From assembly GCA_040216555.1 (NCBI GenBank), contig JAVJOW010000007.1, forward strand, positions 19,774 to 83,773: a stretch of 64,000 bases of DNA, in the 5' to 3' direction. Shown here in pieces: positions 63,425-64,000 of this stretch (within the stretch, counting starts at the first letter, position 1; the number at the start of each line of letters is the position of its first letter). Under the pieces are notes generated by a model that made no database searches, was not told the DNA's origin, and worked only from the letters and a program-made list of their open reading frames with translations. The translations under genes and the position numbers were made by a program. Source of the stretch: Arenibacter sp040216555 (GTDB taxonomy: Bacteria; Bacteroidota; Bacteroidia; Flavobacteriales; Flavobacteriaceae).

Positions 63425-64000
63425 TTACTTTAACCTTTGACCATCTTTAAGGAGCTGCTCCTTTAATTTGGAATAGGGTACGTCCTGAACTCCGGTGTTA
63501 GCATCTATAGCGAATACTGCCGCCGTGGCCGCAGATTGCCCAAGGACCATAAATACGGGCTCCATGCGGATAGATCCAAAGGCAATGTGCGTAGAACTTA
63601 CACAGATAGGGACAATAAGATTTTGACATTCCTCTTTTTTGGGCACCAATGCCCCATAACTAATAGGATAGGGCTTAAAGCCATGGGCCTCCACATTGCC
63701 CTCATTTTGGACAAATCCATTGGCATCCACATATCGCTGCACATTATGGGAATCCATACCGTAAGCGGCCAACCCAATGGCATCCTCGGCCACTATTAAT
63801 GCCTCACAATTTTTCTGGGTCATAACATAATCGCTGACCATCCTCCGTGCCTCACGGACATAAAGCTGTTGCTGCCAACCATCGGCCCTTTCAAACTCAT
63901 CCTTGGTAGTACCCCATTTGGATGCCTCCTCCCGTACCTCGGCAGGAATCCTTGGATGATTGGCCAGGGTCCACATAAGTCCCATCTGGTAATTTCTATG
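63425..64000 (-). CDS. Second FAD-dependent oxidoreductase, N-terminus beyond window
   Basis: The frame runs open past the window edge (the codons there read HRNYQ before MGLMW), so only the last 192 residues are seen. They match the C-terminal third of the neighbour closely: MDSHNVQRYV, NGFVQNEG, VPKKEECQNLIVPICVSS, AFGSIRMEPVFMVLGQSAA. This is therefore a tandem duplicate whose FAD-binding half lies outside. The two differ in the loop after the MT(Q/E) segment, consistent with divergence of substrates. Confidence 0.85.
   Translation of the reverse strand, partial: HRNYQMGLMWTLANHPRIPAEVREEASKWGTTKDEFERADGWQQQLYVREARRMVSDYVMTQKNCEALIVAEDAIGLAAYGMDSHNVQRYVDANGFVQNEGNVEAHGFKPYPISYGALVPKKEECQNLIVPICVSSTHIAFGSIRMEPVFMVLGQSAATAAVFAIDANTGVQDVPYSKLKEQLLKDGQRLK

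Noticed and set aside
1..64000. CRISPR array, insertion sequence, prophage or integron
   Set aside because: No short direct-repeat array, transposase, integrase or phage structural gene was found, and base use appears even throughout.

Overview
The window looks like chromosomal DNA of a marine-type member of the Flavobacteriaceae (Bacteroidota). The evidence is a complete gldKLMN set (core of the type IX secretion and gliding machinery), a SusC/TonB-type receptor with a carboxypeptidase-like N-terminal domain, a class II HMG-CoA reductase with a GHMP kinase of the GYDIA type (mevalonate route), and repeated promoter elements of the Bacteroidota form TAnnTTTG. The genus cannot be fixed from sequence reading alone. 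Almost every base is in, or closely between, genes. I see no insertion sequence, prophage, CRISPR array or rRNA. The only stretch above 300 bases without a gene is the one upstream of surE.

Layout. 1-4218: end-truncated leucine-rich-repeat protein, an ABC-F ATPase, a DUF983 zinc-ribbon membrane protein and a DAO-family flavoenzyme. 4406-12898 (minus): topA, an arginase-fold protein that has lost metal ligands, then gldK, gldL, gldM, gldN, closed by a perfect 28-bp palindromic terminator. 13016-14263: LVIVD-repeat lipoprotein. 14420-21164 (plus): miaB, a sigma-54-type activator without a sensor domain, lptE-like, a TPR protein, secG, then groES-groEL behind an unusual inverted repeat that also contains a sigma-54-like -24/-12 motif. 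21254-24388 (minus): a cysteine-rich metal-handling set (HMA protein, TonB receptor, HYC_CC_PP protein). 24550-32288 (plus): GAF/fRMsr-like protein, purH, and the rod-shape cluster mreB-mreC-mreD-PBP2-rodA. 32285-36634: a DNA/RNA non-specific endonuclease, then msrB-msrA, a small GNAT protein, SelO and an 85-residue unknown, which together suggest a redox or protein-repair neighbourhood. 36701-44233: tail-specific protease, surE, a small membrane protein, lpxB, NlpC/P60 peptidase, comEC. 44234-49898 (minus): S9 peptidase with two POT peptide transporters, a peptide-scavenging unit. 50119-52361 (plus): HMG-CoA reductase and GYDIA kinase. 52449-60181 (minus): PpiD-like isomerase, CNNM/CorC protein, small membrane protein, lptC, TPR protein, outer-membrane protein, coaX. 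60283-60355: tRNA-Phe. 60482-64000 (minus): sialidase and two tandem FAD oxidoreductase lipoproteins, the start of what looks like a glycan-use region that continues past the window.

Much of the content is envelope biology: secretion motor (GldKLMN), LPS synthesis and export (LpxB, LptC, LptE), cell-wall elongation (Mre/PBP2/RodA), periplasmic folding and proteolysis (PpiD-like, Prc). No single obviously new system stands out. The best leads are the ligand-poor arginase-fold protein beside the gld genes, the promoter-region structure of groESL next to a sensorless sigma-54 activator, the three-gene thiol-metal set, and the MsrBA-GNAT-SelO-unknown group.
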